From: Campylobacterota bacterium
GTDB lineage: Bacteria > Campylobacterota > Campylobacteria > Campylobacterales > Sulfurovaceae
DNA: 64,000 nucleotides
Assembly (NCBI GenBank): GCA_003252535.1
Contig: QKDN01000054.1
Coordinates: 1 to 64,000 of the forward strand
Direction of reading: 5' to 3'
The position numbers were made by a program, and so were the translations under genes. Shown here piece by piece: positions 54,808 through 63,440 of this stretch (position 1 is the first letter of the stretch; every line of letters starts with the position of its first letter). The notes beneath the pieces were generated by a model. The model made no database searches. It saw nothing but the letters and a program-made list of their open reading frames with translations, and was not told where the DNA came from.

Positions 54808-56955
54808 ATGTTATTATCGGAAAACAAAAAAGCAGCTCTTTTGATACTCGCGGCATTTATTTTCAGTTTCGCGGTCAGACTTATCTGGGTCAACCAGTTC
54901 AGCCATGCCGAGAATTTCAAATTCAAGAACGAATTTATGATCAATACCAACGATGGCTATTTCTGGGCCGAGGGGGCGAGGGATATCCTCAAAGGCTCGC
55001 ATGAAGTGAACGATCTTTCACCTGTGGATTATGCTGCATCCCAGCTGACGGCATTTTTTGCCAAGGTCGTCCCGGTTTCTTTTGAAACGCTGATCTTCTA
55101 TCTCCCTGCATTTTTGTCTTCGCTGATCGTCATACCTATCCTGCTTATCGGAAGATCGCTCCACCATGTCGGGGTGGGGTTCATTGCTGCTCTTATCGGA
55201 TCGATTGCCTGGAGCTACTACAACCGTACGATGATAGGATACTACGATACCGATATGCTTACCATCGTATTCCCGACCTTCCTGTTATGGTCACTGATAT
55301 GGGCAGTTCGCACGAGGGAGGAGAAATACCTCCTCTTTACAGGGCTTATTGTAATTGGATATCAATGGTGGTATCTCTCCGGGTATGCACTGGAATTTGC
55401 CTTTGCAGGTGTGATCGCACTCTATTCGGTCTATCTCTTTGTAAAAAAGCAGGAGTTCAAGTATGAGCTGAAGCTCATTGCAGTGATCCTTGTCGCTATG
55501 ACAGGGTTCTCGATCCTTGTGAAACTCGCGATGGTTGCTATTATCTATCTGATCGCCAAGAAGGATATGCCGATACAGTATGTGTATGCGATCCTTGGTG
55601 TGGCAGTAGCCCTTTTTATCTTCGGCGGCGGGATAGAGCCCGTATGGGCACAGGTCAAAGGTTATATCTTCAGAGAAGTGACATCGGGGGAACAGACGGG
55701 ATTGAAATTACAGTTCTTCAATGTTGCCCAAACCGTCAGGGAAGCTGGACAGATCCCGTTCGAGACATTTGCCAACCGTATCAGCGGGGCTACGATCAGC
55801 TTCTTTATCGCATGTATCGGATATGTATGGATGGCATACAGGTATCGCGTCATGCTGATCGCTTTGCCAATGGTGGGACTGGGATTCCTGGCATACGGTA
55901 TACCTGGTCTGATCAACGGGGGCGGTCTGAGATTTACCGTTTATGCGGTACCTGTTATGGCGCTTGGTACAGCATTTCTGATCGTTGAGGTCTCCAGAGT
56001 GCTGTCAGATACGTTTTTCAAGGAATCTACAACAGGTCTGGGGCACTATACACTGCTCTTCGTCCTGACGGCATTGAGTCTCTATCCCAATATCAGGCAT
56101 GTACAGGAGTATATGGTACCGACAGTATTCAATACCCAGGAAGTGGAGATGCTTGATAAGCTGGGGAAGGTTGCTTCGAGAGAAGACTATGTGGTATCAT
56201 GGTGGGATTACGGCTACCCAATACGATACTACAGTGATGTCAAAACACTTGTAGATGGTGCAAAACACAACGGTGATGTCAACTTCCCCGTCAGTTGGAT
56301 GCTGAGCTCACCGGTGCAGGCAGCGGCAAAACTTGCCAGGTTTGAAGTAGAATATACGGAAAAGCAGTTCCATGATGAGAACCTCAGTAAAAAAAGTACG
56401 ATAGAACTGATGACACTCGATCAGAAACTGGACAATACGAACGATTTCCTGGCACTTCTTGAAACTGATATCAAACTGCCGGCCAAGACCAGAGATATCT
56501 ACTTCTATCTCCCTTACAGGATGCTCGATATCTATCCCACAGTCATGATGTTCAGTAACCTTGACCTGATGAACGGTAAGAAAAAGCGGGATATCAAATT
56601 CTATCCGACACAGGTGCAGGCTGTGGAAGGAAATGAAGTGATGCTTGCGAACGGGATACTGTTCAATGCTCAAAGTGGTGTTCTGAGCGCAGGCGGAAGC
56701 AGCAAAAATGTGCGTTTCGTAGTGAGTACGGAGTATGTGAACGGGAACAAACTCCAGGTGAACAAACAGTTCTATCATGCCGACGGGGAGTACTGTATCG
56801 TTTTCCTGAAAAGCTACAACAGAGTTATCGCGATGGACAGCGATACATTCAATTCATTGTATGTGCAGATGTTTATGCTGGAAAACTACGATCCCAAACT
56901 GTTCGAACCGGTGCAGATGTCGCCGTATGCAAAGATATACAAGCTTAAAGTGTAA
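54808..56955 (+). CDS. pglB: PglB oligosaccharyltransferase
   Basis: PglB transfers the lipid-linked glycan en bloc to Asn in D/E-X-N-X-S/T sites on the periplasmic side. The 715-residue protein (713 in C. jejuni) has about 13 membrane helices (to about 430) and a periplasmic domain with the sequon-binding WWDYG motif at 465-469. Early acidic motifs are visible in the first loop ([13 protein letters not shown]) and in [15 protein letters not shown] precedes the ATG. The gene sits between pglA and pglC as in Campylobacter-type loci. Confidence 0.97.
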   Translation: MLLSENKKAALLILAAFIFSFAVRLIWVNQFSHAENFKFKNEFMINTNDGYFWAEGARDILKGSHEVNDLSPVDYAASQLTAFFAKVVPVSFETLIFYLPAFLSSLIVIPILLIGRSLHHVGVGFIAALIGSIAWSYYNRTMIGYYDTDMLTIVFPTFLLWSLIWAVRTREEKYLLFTGLIVIGYQWWYLSGYALEFAFAGVIALYSVYLFVKKQEFKYELKLIAVILVAMTGFSILVKLAMVAIIYLIAKKDMPIQYVYAILGVAVALFIFGGGIEPVWAQVKGYIFREVTSGEQTGLKLQFFNVAQTVREAGQIPFETFANRISGATISFFIACIGYVWMAYRYRVMLIALPMVGLGFLAYGIPGLINGGGLRFTVYAVPVMALGTAFLIVEVSRVLSDTFFKESTTGLGHYTLLFVLTALSLYPNIRHVQEYMVPTVFNTQEVEMLDKLGKVASREDYVVSWWDYGYPIRYYSDVKTLVDGAKHNGDVNFPVSWMLSSPVQAAAKLARFEVEYTEKQFHDENLSKKSTIELMTLDQKLDNTNDFLALLETDIKLPAKTRDIYFYLPYRMLDIYPTVMMFSNLDLMNGKKKRDIKFYPTQVQAVEGNEVMLANGILFNAQSGVLSAGGSSKNVRFVVSTEYVNGNKLQVNKQFYHADGEYCIVFLKSYNRVIAMDSDTFNSLYVQMFMLENYDPKLFEPVQMSPYAKIYKLKV

Positions 56956-56959
56956 ACCG

Positions 56960-57568
56960 ATGTACGAATGGGGCAAAAGGCTTTTTGATATAGTGTTGTC
57001 ATTAACACTTTTGCTCCTGTTCGCTCCGATCTTTCTCTTCGTATCGGTTCTGATACTTGTTACAATGGGGCGGCCTATACTTTTTCGCCAGCAGCGTCCG
57101 GGGAGAGGTGGAGAGGTATTCGGTATCTACAAATTCCGTACGATGAGCGATGAGCGTGACAGTGATGGCAACTTGCTCCCGGATGTACAGAGACTGCATG
57201 GTGCAGGGAAGTTTATCCGCTCGACTAGCCTCGATGAGCTGCCGCAGCTCTTCAATGTTCTTTTTGGCGAGATGAGCTTCGTCGGTCCCCGACCGCTCCT
57301 GGTAGGGTATCTGCCGCTCTATAACGACAGGCAAAAAAAACGCCATGATGTTCTTCCCGGTATCACGGGATGGGCTCAGGTCAACGGGCGCAATGCGATC
57401 AGCTGGGAAGAGAAGTTCGAGTACGATGTCTGGTATGTTGAACACCGGTCGTTCGGACTCGATATGAAGATACTCTGGATGACCTTGATCAAAGTACTCA
57501 AACGAAGCGGTATCAGCAGCGAAGGGCATGCGACGATGGAAGCTTTCAAAGGGACTAAAGAGAACTGA
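56960..57568 (+). CDS. pglC: PglC phosphoglycosyltransferase (initiating transferase)
   Basis: PglC moves phospho-bacillosamine from the UDP-sugar onto undecaprenyl phosphate. The 202-residue monotopic protein has an N-terminal re-entrant helix ([21 protein letters not shown]), the YKFRTM segment, the catalytic Asp-Glu dyad in [13 protein letters not shown], and FVGPRPLL and [12 protein letters not shown]. The start ATG 56960 lies 4 bases after pglB; the longer open frame upstream overlaps pglB and is not used. A 72-bp gap follows before the acyl module. Confidence 0.95.
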   Translation: MYEWGKRLFDIVLSLTLLLLFAPIFLFVSVLILVTMGRPILFRQQRPGRGGEVFGIYKFRTMSDERDSDGNLLPDVQRLHGAGKFIRSTSLDELPQLFNVLFGEMSFVGPRPLLVGYLPLYNDRQKKRHDVLPGITGWAQVNGRNAISWEEKFEYDVWYVEHRSFGLDMKILWMTLIKVLKRSGISSEGHATMEAFKGTKEN

Positions 57569-57640
57569 AATCGAATATACAATACAATTTAAAAACAGGA
57601 CTTATGGTTATACAGGAAGTCTATTAAAGAAGGAGCCAAA

Positions 57641-57862
57641 ATGACACGCGAAGAACTGATTGAAGCACTTGAAGATATACTGATGCTGGATGAGGGTGAA
57701 CTGGAGACGGACAAGTCACTGGAGAGCTATGAAGACTGGGACTCTATGAGCTATCTCAGCCTCATCGCACTCTTTGACGGGAAGCTGGGCAAAAAGCTTG
57801 ATATCGCTACGATCAAAGGCTTCAAGACCCCTCAAGATATTATTGATTCCGCCGCACTCTGA
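57641..57862 (+). CDS. Acyl carrier protein of the pgl-embedded acyl module
   Basis: A 73-residue acidic four-helix protein. The phosphopantetheine attachment site is Ser35 in DWDSMSYLSL, where Met replaces the usual Leu of the DSL motif. It is much diverged from fatty-acid AcpP and therefore a dedicated carrier. AAGGAG precedes the ATG. Its TGA overlaps the start of the first KAS III gene (TGATG), giving translational coupling. It should hold the growing or modified acyl chain for the two synthases, the oxygenase and the reductase that follow. Confidence 0.85.
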   Translation: MTREELIEALEDILMLDEGELETDKSLESYEDWDSMSYLSLIALFDGKLGKKLDIATIKGFKTPQDIIDSAAL

Positions 57863-58818
57863 TGTTCAGGATAGGGACCTGCCTCCCCGGGAAGATCGTC
57901 ACGAACGAGGATCTCAAGTATCTGGGATGGAGTGCGAAAAAGATATATGCCAAGACAGGTATCAGGCAAAGACACTGCGTAGACAAAGATGAAACTGCCC
58001 TTGATCTGGCGCAGAGCGCATGTGATGATCTCTTCGGGAAGTATGGTATAGAGAGGGAAGGGATCGACTACCTGCTCTACTGTACCCAAAGCCCCGATCA
58101 TATCATCCCCGCAAGCGTCAACCTGCTCCACAAGCGGTTGGGTCTGAGGAGTGAGATCGCTTCGCTGGAGTACAACCACGGCTGCAGCGGCTATCTCTAT
58201 GGGCTCTCTCTGGCCAAGGCCCTGATAGAGAGTGGCATGGCCTCAAGGCTGCTGCTCGTGACAGCCGATACCTACAGCAGGTATATCGACGCGAACGACA
58301 GGGCCAACAAGACGATCTTCGGCGACGGGGCGACGGCGACACTGCTCGAAGCTACTGATGTAGCAAAGTTCGGAAGTTTCATCTTCGAGACCAACGGCGA
58401 AGGTGCGTGCAATCTCTGTGTCAACAGGAGCGGACTCTCTGATGAGATATTGTCTCCAGAAGGGATGGAGAAGAAGCTCTATATGAATGGTGGTGAGATA
58501 TTCAACTTCACCCTTGAGAGGGTTCCATCCGCCATCGCCAGGGTCCTTGAGAAGAACGATGTTTCGTTTGAGGATATAGACCATTTTGCCTTCCACCAGG
58601 CCAATGACTTTATGCTGGAATATCTCCGGCAAAAGCTTCAGGTGCCTGCTGAGAAATTCCCCAAATACCTGGAAAATATCGGCAATACCGTCTCGTCGAC
58701 CATCCCTTTCCTCCTCAATGATCTCAATGGAAAAGGGACGTTGCAAAGAGGTGAGAAGCTGCTCCTCATCGGGTTCGGTGTCGGCTACTCTCTGGGTGCG
58801 ACGGTCATAGAGTACTAA
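57862..58818 (+). CDS. KAS III-like 3-oxoacyl-ACP synthase, first copy
   Basis: A 318-residue FabH-type thiolase-fold enzyme with a complete triad: Cys108 (NHGCSGYLYGL), His245 (FHQAN) and Asn275 (NIGNTVSST). KAS III condenses a CoA-bound starter with malonyl-ACP. It has the normal length but lacks the family's usual AACAG-type surrounding of Cys, so the starter may not be acetyl-CoA. It is directly coupled to the ACP gene, which suggests it uses that carrier. FabH relatives such as CerJ can instead transfer acyl groups to sugars, a real alternative here. Confidence 0.87.
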   Translation: MFRIGTCLPGKIVTNEDLKYLGWSAKKIYAKTGIRQRHCVDKDETALDLAQSACDDLFGKYGIEREGIDYLLYCTQSPDHIIPASVNLLHKRLGLRSEIASLEYNHGCSGYLYGLSLAKALIESGMASRLLLVTADTYSRYIDANDRANKTIFGDGATATLLEATDVAKFGSFIFETNGEGACNLCVNRSGLSDEILSPEGMEKKLYMNGGEIFNFTLERVPSAIARVLEKNDVSFEDIDHFAFHQANDFMLEYLRQKLQVPAEKFPKYLENIGNTVSSTIPFLLNDLNGKGTLQRGEKLLLIGFGVGYSLGATVIEY

Positions 58819-58831
58819 AAAGGAAACCGCG

Positions 58832-59878
58832 ATGCATACGAAGATCAAAAACTGCTCCCTCAGGCATATCGAGACGATGGTTCCCCCGACGATCGTCGAT
58901 AATATGAGCCTCGATTTCGATGAGAAGTTCAAGAAGAAAGTAGTCAAAAATACAGGCGTCAGGCAGCGCCATGTACTTGACGATGATATGTCACTGCTCG
59001 AGCTCTACGAGGCAGCAGGCTGCAATACCCTGGAGAAGCTTGGCTGGGAGAGGGAGAGCATCGACGGTATCATCGTCGTCACGCAGACACCAGAATACCA
59101 GCTCCCTGCTACCGCGGCGATCCTCCAGGGGAGACTGGAGCTCTCCAAAGATACTTTCGCCTACGATATCTCGATGGGGTGTTCGGGGTATATCTACGGC
59201 CTCTACAGCGCCATGTCCCATATCGCCGCTTCTGACGGTGAGATCAGGAGGGTACTGCTCTTCGTCGGTGATGCCATCAGTACGATCGTCCACCCGAAGA
59301 ACAGGTCGAGCGTTTTCCTTTTCGGCGATGCGGCAAGCTGCTCTGCCCTTGAGTATGACCCGGGTGCTTCGGTCACACCGTTCGTGCTCAAGAGCGACGG
59401 GAGCGAATACCGGAGTATCATCGTAGAGGACGGCGGGCTGAGGAACAGAATCGGCAAGCACTCTTTCGAAGAGTATACCGACGAAGAGGGGAATGTCAAT
59501 ACCCGCGCCTCACTCAAAATGGACGGTGCGACGGTCTTCAACTTCACCGTGGAGAATGTCCCTGCACTGATCGAAGAGACCCTCGCCTATGGCGGGATGG
59601 AGAAGGGGGAGATCAGCCGCTATTGTTTCCACCAGGCCAACAAGTTCATGGTTGATTTTCTCTCTATGAAGGCAGGGATACATGAGAAGACACCTGTCAA
59701 TATCGACAAATTCGGCAATACCTCTTCTGTCTCGATCCCGCTGCTGCTGAGCGATTTCGAGATCAGTGAAAAGAACACTATGCTGATAGGTTTCGGGGTG
59801 GGGATGTCGATGGGTACCTGCATTGTCGATCTCGGGCACACCTCCACGGCCCACAGTGTCTACCAAAAAAAGGATTGA
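58832..59878 (+). CDS. KAS III-like 3-oxoacyl-ACP synthase, second copy
   Basis: A 348-residue relative of the preceding gene, also with an intact triad: Cys117 (SMGCSGYIYGL), His267 (FHQAN) and Asn296 (KFGNTSSVS). It is longer, with an insertion near residues 195-225 (GGLRNRIGKHSFEEYTDEEG). The two copies share the Cys and His blocks but differ elsewhere, so they have separate jobs or form a heterodimer. It begins 13 bases after the first copy and ends 1 base before the Rieske gene. Confidence 0.87.
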   Translation: MHTKIKNCSLRHIETMVPPTIVDNMSLDFDEKFKKKVVKNTGVRQRHVLDDDMSLLELYEAAGCNTLEKLGWERESIDGIIVVTQTPEYQLPATAAILQGRLELSKDTFAYDISMGCSGYIYGLYSAMSHIAASDGEIRRVLLFVGDAISTIVHPKNRSSVFLFGDAASCSALEYDPGASVTPFVLKSDGSEYRSIIVEDGGLRNRIGKHSFEEYTDEEGNVNTRASLKMDGATVFNFTVENVPALIEETLAYGGMEKGEISRYCFHQANKFMVDFLSMKAGIHEKTPVNIDKFGNTSSVSIPLLLSDFEISEKNTMLIGFGVGMSMGTCIVDLGHTSTAHSVYQKKD

Positions 59879-59879
59879 T

Positions 59880-60929
59880 GTGAAAAATGTTCGCGACTAT
59901 TTCTCAGCCGATACACTTGACATGGAGGAGAAAGCGCTTTTTGAGCCCTTCTTCCACTACGGCTGCCACAGGAGCGAGCTGTCACAGAACGGCAGCTATG
60001 TGAAGCTGAGCTGTTTTGGGAACGATATCATCATCTACAACGACAACGGCGATATCGTCTGTTTCGACAATATCTGCCCCCACAGAGGCGCACCCTTTTT
60101 GTGTAGCGGGGAGAACGAGGGGTGCGAGAAGCTCCGCTGCCCCTATCACGGCTGGCAGTACGAGAACGGCAGGCTGGTGATCCCCAACCGCAGCCAGTTC
60201 AAGGAATCGGAGCTCCAGGATGTCGATATCCTCCGCTATGAGGTTGCATACTGCGGCGATTTTGTCTTTTTCTCCAAAGCGCCATTGATGAGGCTGCGGG
60301 AGCAGCTCGGGGATTTTTATGAGACCCTGGAGAAGATATCCGTTTCTATCGAGCGAAAGATCGATCTCAACCGCACCTCTTTCGCTTCCAACTGGAAGAT
60401 ATCGCTGGAAAATGCTCTCGAGAACTACCATGTCCCGAGCGTACACCCGGGTACCCTCGCGCCCCTTGAGCTGAGCAACGGGGAGATAGTGTTCGATGGT
60501 CTCAACTCCATCTGGATCAGCGATATCAGGAACCAGAAAGCCTTCAGGAAGCTTGAGCGTCTCGACCATGTATTCGAGGATGGCATCTACCGCAGGGACA
60601 ACTACTTCAGTATCTACCTCTTCCCCTTCAGTATGATCTCATCGACGTTCGGCTACTCCTATGCCTTCCAGTCCTTCTTCCCGGATATGCCCGGAAGCAC
60701 GAGCTTCTACAGCCGTACTTACAGTGTACGGAGCCGTCTCGATACCGAGGCGTTCTACAATAGTGTGAAGAGCGTCAACAGGCAGATATTCGACGAGGAT
60801 ATCAGGGTGTGCAATATGCTCCAGAAAGCGCTCAAGGGGAAAGAGATCAGGTTCGTCTACAACGAGCTTGAAAAGAGGATCGTCAATTTCCAGAAGAACT
60901 ACGGCCGGTATATGGAGGATGAGCAATGA
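59880..60929 (+). CDS. Rieske-type non-haem iron oxygenase
   Basis: Start GTG 59880, just after the previous stop, preceded by AAGG. The 349-residue protein has a Rieske [2Fe-2S] domain with Cys66-x-His68 (CPHRGAP) and Cys87-x2-His90 (CPYHGW). Then comes a catalytic domain with NWKISLENALENYHVPSVHP, where His184 and His189 are the likely mononuclear iron ligands. This is the alpha-subunit layout of ring-hydroxylating and other Rieske oxygenases. Electron-transfer partners are not in the window. In this operon it probably hydroxylates or oxidises the acyl chain or the sugar. Confidence 0.87.
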   Translation: MKNVRDYFSADTLDMEEKALFEPFFHYGCHRSELSQNGSYVKLSCFGNDIIIYNDNGDIVCFDNICPHRGAPFLCSGENEGCEKLRCPYHGWQYENGRLVIPNRSQFKESELQDVDILRYEVAYCGDFVFFSKAPLMRLREQLGDFYETLEKISVSIERKIDLNRTSFASNWKISLENALENYHVPSVHPGTLAPLELSNGEIVFDGLNSIWISDIRNQKAFRKLERLDHVFEDGIYRRDNYFSIYLFPFSMISSTFGYSYAFQSFFPDMPGSTSFYSRTYSVRSRLDTEAFYNSVKSVNRQIFDEDIRVCNMLQKALKGKEIRFVYNELEKRIVNFQKNYGRYMEDEQ

Positions 60930-61684
60930 TCACATTTGAAAGCAGCGATACATTTCTGGTCACAGGGGCCGGCTCAGGCCTCGGCGAAGCGACCGCACTG
61001 AAGCTCAACGCACTTGGGGCGACTGTCATCGCAGTGGGGCGTGATACCGGGAAACTTGAAGATGTCAGGCAAAAGGCGGCTATGGGTGAGAACTTCCATA
61101 TTACAGGCTTTGATCTCTCCCGGACCGACGAGATCGGTACCTTTGTCAAAGGTATCGTCAAGCAATACGGCAAACTGAGCGGTGTAGCCCATTTCGCCGG
61201 GATGAGCTCCCTCTTCCCACTCCGTGCCACTTCGCTCGAGACGATCAGGGAGATGTTCGAGCTCAATTTTTTCTCCTCTTACGAGTTGCTCAAGGCGATG
61301 AACGACAAGAGACTCAAAAGTCCCGATGGGTGTTCGGTCGTACTGGTCTCCTCGATCAGTTCGATGAGAAGCTTCGAGGGGCTCAGCGCCTACGGTGCGA
61401 GCAAAGGGGCCGTGGATGCACTGGTACGTTCAAGTGCGCTCGAACTTGCCAGAAGCTCGGTCCGTATCAACTCCATCGTCCCCGGGCACATAGAGACGGC
61501 GATGACGCAGCAGCTTGCGGCGCTACAGAGCGACGAATACAGGCAGGAGATCGAGGACTCGTACCCCCTTGGTGCGGGAGAGCCTGAGGATGTGGCCAAC
61601 CTCGCTACCTTCCTGCTCTCGGGCACATCGAAATGGATAACGGGTCAGAATATCGTCGTCGACGGCGGCAGAACCCTCAACTAA
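60926..61684 (+). CDS. Short-chain dehydrogenase/reductase (FabG-like)
   Basis: The 252-residue protein has the cofactor motif TGAGSGLGEA, the catalytic Tyr156-x3-Lys160 (SAYGASKGA), a Ser in VLVSSISSM, and PGHIETAM and ITGQNIVVDGG near the end. In an ACP/KAS operon a ketoreductase turning 3-oxoacyl-ACP into 3-hydroxyacyl-ACP is the simplest role; reduction of a keto-sugar is the alternative. The start overlaps the Rieske gene by 4 bases. Confidence 0.88.
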   Translation: MITFESSDTFLVTGAGSGLGEATALKLNALGATVIAVGRDTGKLEDVRQKAAMGENFHITGFDLSRTDEIGTFVKGIVKQYGKLSGVAHFAGMSSLFPLRATSLETIREMFELNFFSSYELLKAMNDKRLKSPDGCSVVLVSSISSMRSFEGLSAYGASKGAVDALVRSSALELARSSVRINSIVPGHIETAMTQQLAALQSDEYRQEIEDSYPLGAGEPEDVANLATFLLSGTSKWITGQNIVVDGGRTLN

Positions 61685-61699
61685 ACAACAGGAACCCAA

Positions 61700-62347
61700 A
61701 TGTCAAAAAAGATTGCGCTCATAGGCGGAGGCGGATTTGCCAAGGAGATCATCGAGGTGATGGAGCTGCTCGGACACAGTGTCTATGGGATCTTTGCCCA
61801 TACGAACAGTTTCATGGAGTATCACCATTACGGATACCTCGATGAGCTCCTGATCCACCGGGGAGAATACGACGCCGTCCATATAGCCTTCGGCGGAGTG
61901 ACCGGGGAGCAGATCGCCAACCGCAGGGCGATCATCGACTTTCTTGACCGCAATGGTATCGATGCGGTCACACTGGTATCACCATATGCGAGGATAGCCA
62001 AAAACGTCACCCTCGGGCAGGGGTGCTACATCGCCCATGATGTCTATATCTCCCAGGATGCCGCAGTAGGCGACCATGTCATCATCAACAACCGCTGCGA
62101 TATCGGGCATGATGTCGTGATCAGAGAGAATGTCACCATCAGCCCCAAGGTCTTCCTCGGCGGCGCTGTCGAAGTCGGAAGCGATACGCTCATAGGGGTA
62201 GGAAGTATCGTCAAGCAGGGGGTGAAGATAGGACACACATCGATCGTATCGATGGGCTCAAGCGTTATCAGGAACATCAAGCCCTATTCACTCGTCCTCG
62301 CCCCACAATCCACAGTACATAAAGAGTTTTACAAAAATGAGCAATAA
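61700..62347 (+). CDS. pglD: PglD/NeuD-family acyltransferase, divergent
   Basis: PglD acetylates the 4-amino group of UDP-4-amino-4,6-dideoxy-GlcNAc. This 215-residue protein has the N-terminal fold IALIGGGGFAKEIIEVMELLG and a left-handed beta-helix of hexapeptide repeats (IAKNVTLGQGCYIAHDVYIS, VGDHVIINNRCDIGHDVVI). The likely catalytic base is His137 in DIGHD. The C-terminal coil reads LVLAPQSTVHKEF instead of the usual G-V-P-A-K ending, and the sugar-binding segment near residues 30-45 is altered. Because it follows the acyl module directly, it may use an acyl-ACP or longer acyl donor. It overlaps pglE. Confidence 0.8.
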   Translation: MSKKIALIGGGGFAKEIIEVMELLGHSVYGIFAHTNSFMEYHHYGYLDELLIHRGEYDAVHIAFGGVTGEQIANRRAIIDFLDRNGIDAVTLVSPYARIAKNVTLGQGCYIAHDVYISQDAAVGDHVIINNRCDIGHDVVIRENVTISPKVFLGGAVEVGSDTLIGVGSIVKQGVKIGHTSIVSMGSSVIRNIKPYSLVLAPQSTVHKEFYKNEQ

Positions 62348-63440
62348 CAAACGCATCTTCCTCTCCTCCCCCCATATGGGCGGCAATGAACTGGAGTATA
62401 TCCACAGGGTCTTCGAGAGCAACTATATCGCGCCACTGGGCGAATATGTCGACAAATTCGAGCAGAGCGTCATCAGCTATACCGGGGCGAAGCATGCGCT
62501 GGCGGTGAGCAGTGGGACGGCGGCGATCCACCTTGCATTGAGGGTGCTCGGTATCGGGGAGGGGGATGATGTCCTCGCCTCCACCTTCACCTTCATCGGT
62601 TCGGTCAATGCCATCCTCTACCAGGGGGCGAACCCTGTATTCATCGACAGCGAGAAGGAGTCGTGGAACCTCTCGCCGGAGCTTCTCAACAAGTATCTCG
62701 TCAGTGGTGCCAAAAAGCCGAAGGCGCTCATCATCACCCACCTCTACGGTCAGTGTGCGCAGATAGGGCGGATCGCCGATATATGCAGGCTCCACGGCAT
62801 CTACCTGATCGAGGATGCCGCCGAGAGTCTGGGCGCTACCTACTACGGCAGGCATACGGGGACATACGGGGATTTCGGTATCTACTCTTTCAACGGCAAC
62901 AAGATCATCACCACCAGCGGCGGCGGGATGCTGGTGAGCGACAACAAAGAGTGGATCGAGAAGGCGAAGTTCTACTCCACCCAGGCCAAAGAGCCGTTCC
63001 TCCACTACGAGCATGAGGAGTACGGCTACAACTACCGTATGAGCAATGTCCTCGCTGCTATCGGCGTGGGGCAGATGGAAGTGCTCGAAGAACGGGTGGC
63101 GAAGAAGCGGCAGATATTCGAATGGTACCGTGGGTTCCTCGGCGAGAGGGTCGAATATATGAACGAGCTCGAGGGGAGCCGCGGCAACCGCTGGCTCACC
63201 ACTATATTACTCAAAGATACGGAGCCTATGAAGATCATCAAGGCCCTCGAGGAGATCAATGTCGAGTCGCGCCCGCTCTGGAAACCGATGCATATGCAGC
63301 CGCTCTTCAGGGATGCTGCCCGTTTCGTCGACGGCACCAGCGAGGAGCTCTTTGCCAGAGGGGTGTGCCTGGCGAGCTCGACGACGATGGAGCGTGAAGA
63401 TGTGGAGCGGATATGCGTCAAGATAGGGGAAAATCTCTGA
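62337..63440 (+). CDS. pglE: PglE aminotransferase (DegT/DnrJ/EryC1/StrS family)
   Basis: PglE converts the 4-keto product of PglF to UDP-4-amino-4,6-dideoxy-GlcNAc with glutamate as amino donor. The 367-residue protein shows VSSGTAAIHLALRVLG, FTFIGSVNAILY, LIEDAAESLGA (PLP Asp) and the Schiff-base Lys189 in FNGNKIITTSGGG. Length and motifs match C. jejuni PglE. It overlaps the preceding gene by 11 bases and pglF by one base. Confidence 0.93.
   Translation: MSNNKRIFLSSPHMGGNELEYIHRVFESNYIAPLGEYVDKFEQSVISYTGAKHALAVSSGTAAIHLALRVLGIGEGDDVLASTFTFIGSVNAILYQGANPVFIDSEKESWNLSPELLNKYLVSGAKKPKALIITHLYGQCAQIGRIADICRLHGIYLIEDAAESLGATYYGRHTGTYGDFGIYSFNGNKIITTSGGGMLVSDNKEWIEKAKFYSTQAKEPFLHYEHEEYGYNYRMSNVLAAIGVGQMEVLEERVAKKRQIFEWYRGFLGERVEYMNELEGSRGNRWLTTILLKDTEPMKIIKALEEINVESRPLWKPMHMQPLFRDAARFVDGTSEELFARGVCLASSTTMEREDVERICVKIGENL

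Noticed and set aside
57569-57640. Strong promoter or terminator in the gap before the ACP gene
   Set aside because: The 72 bases are AT-rich with TACAAT-like strings but no clear paired boxes and no hairpin, so I made no call.
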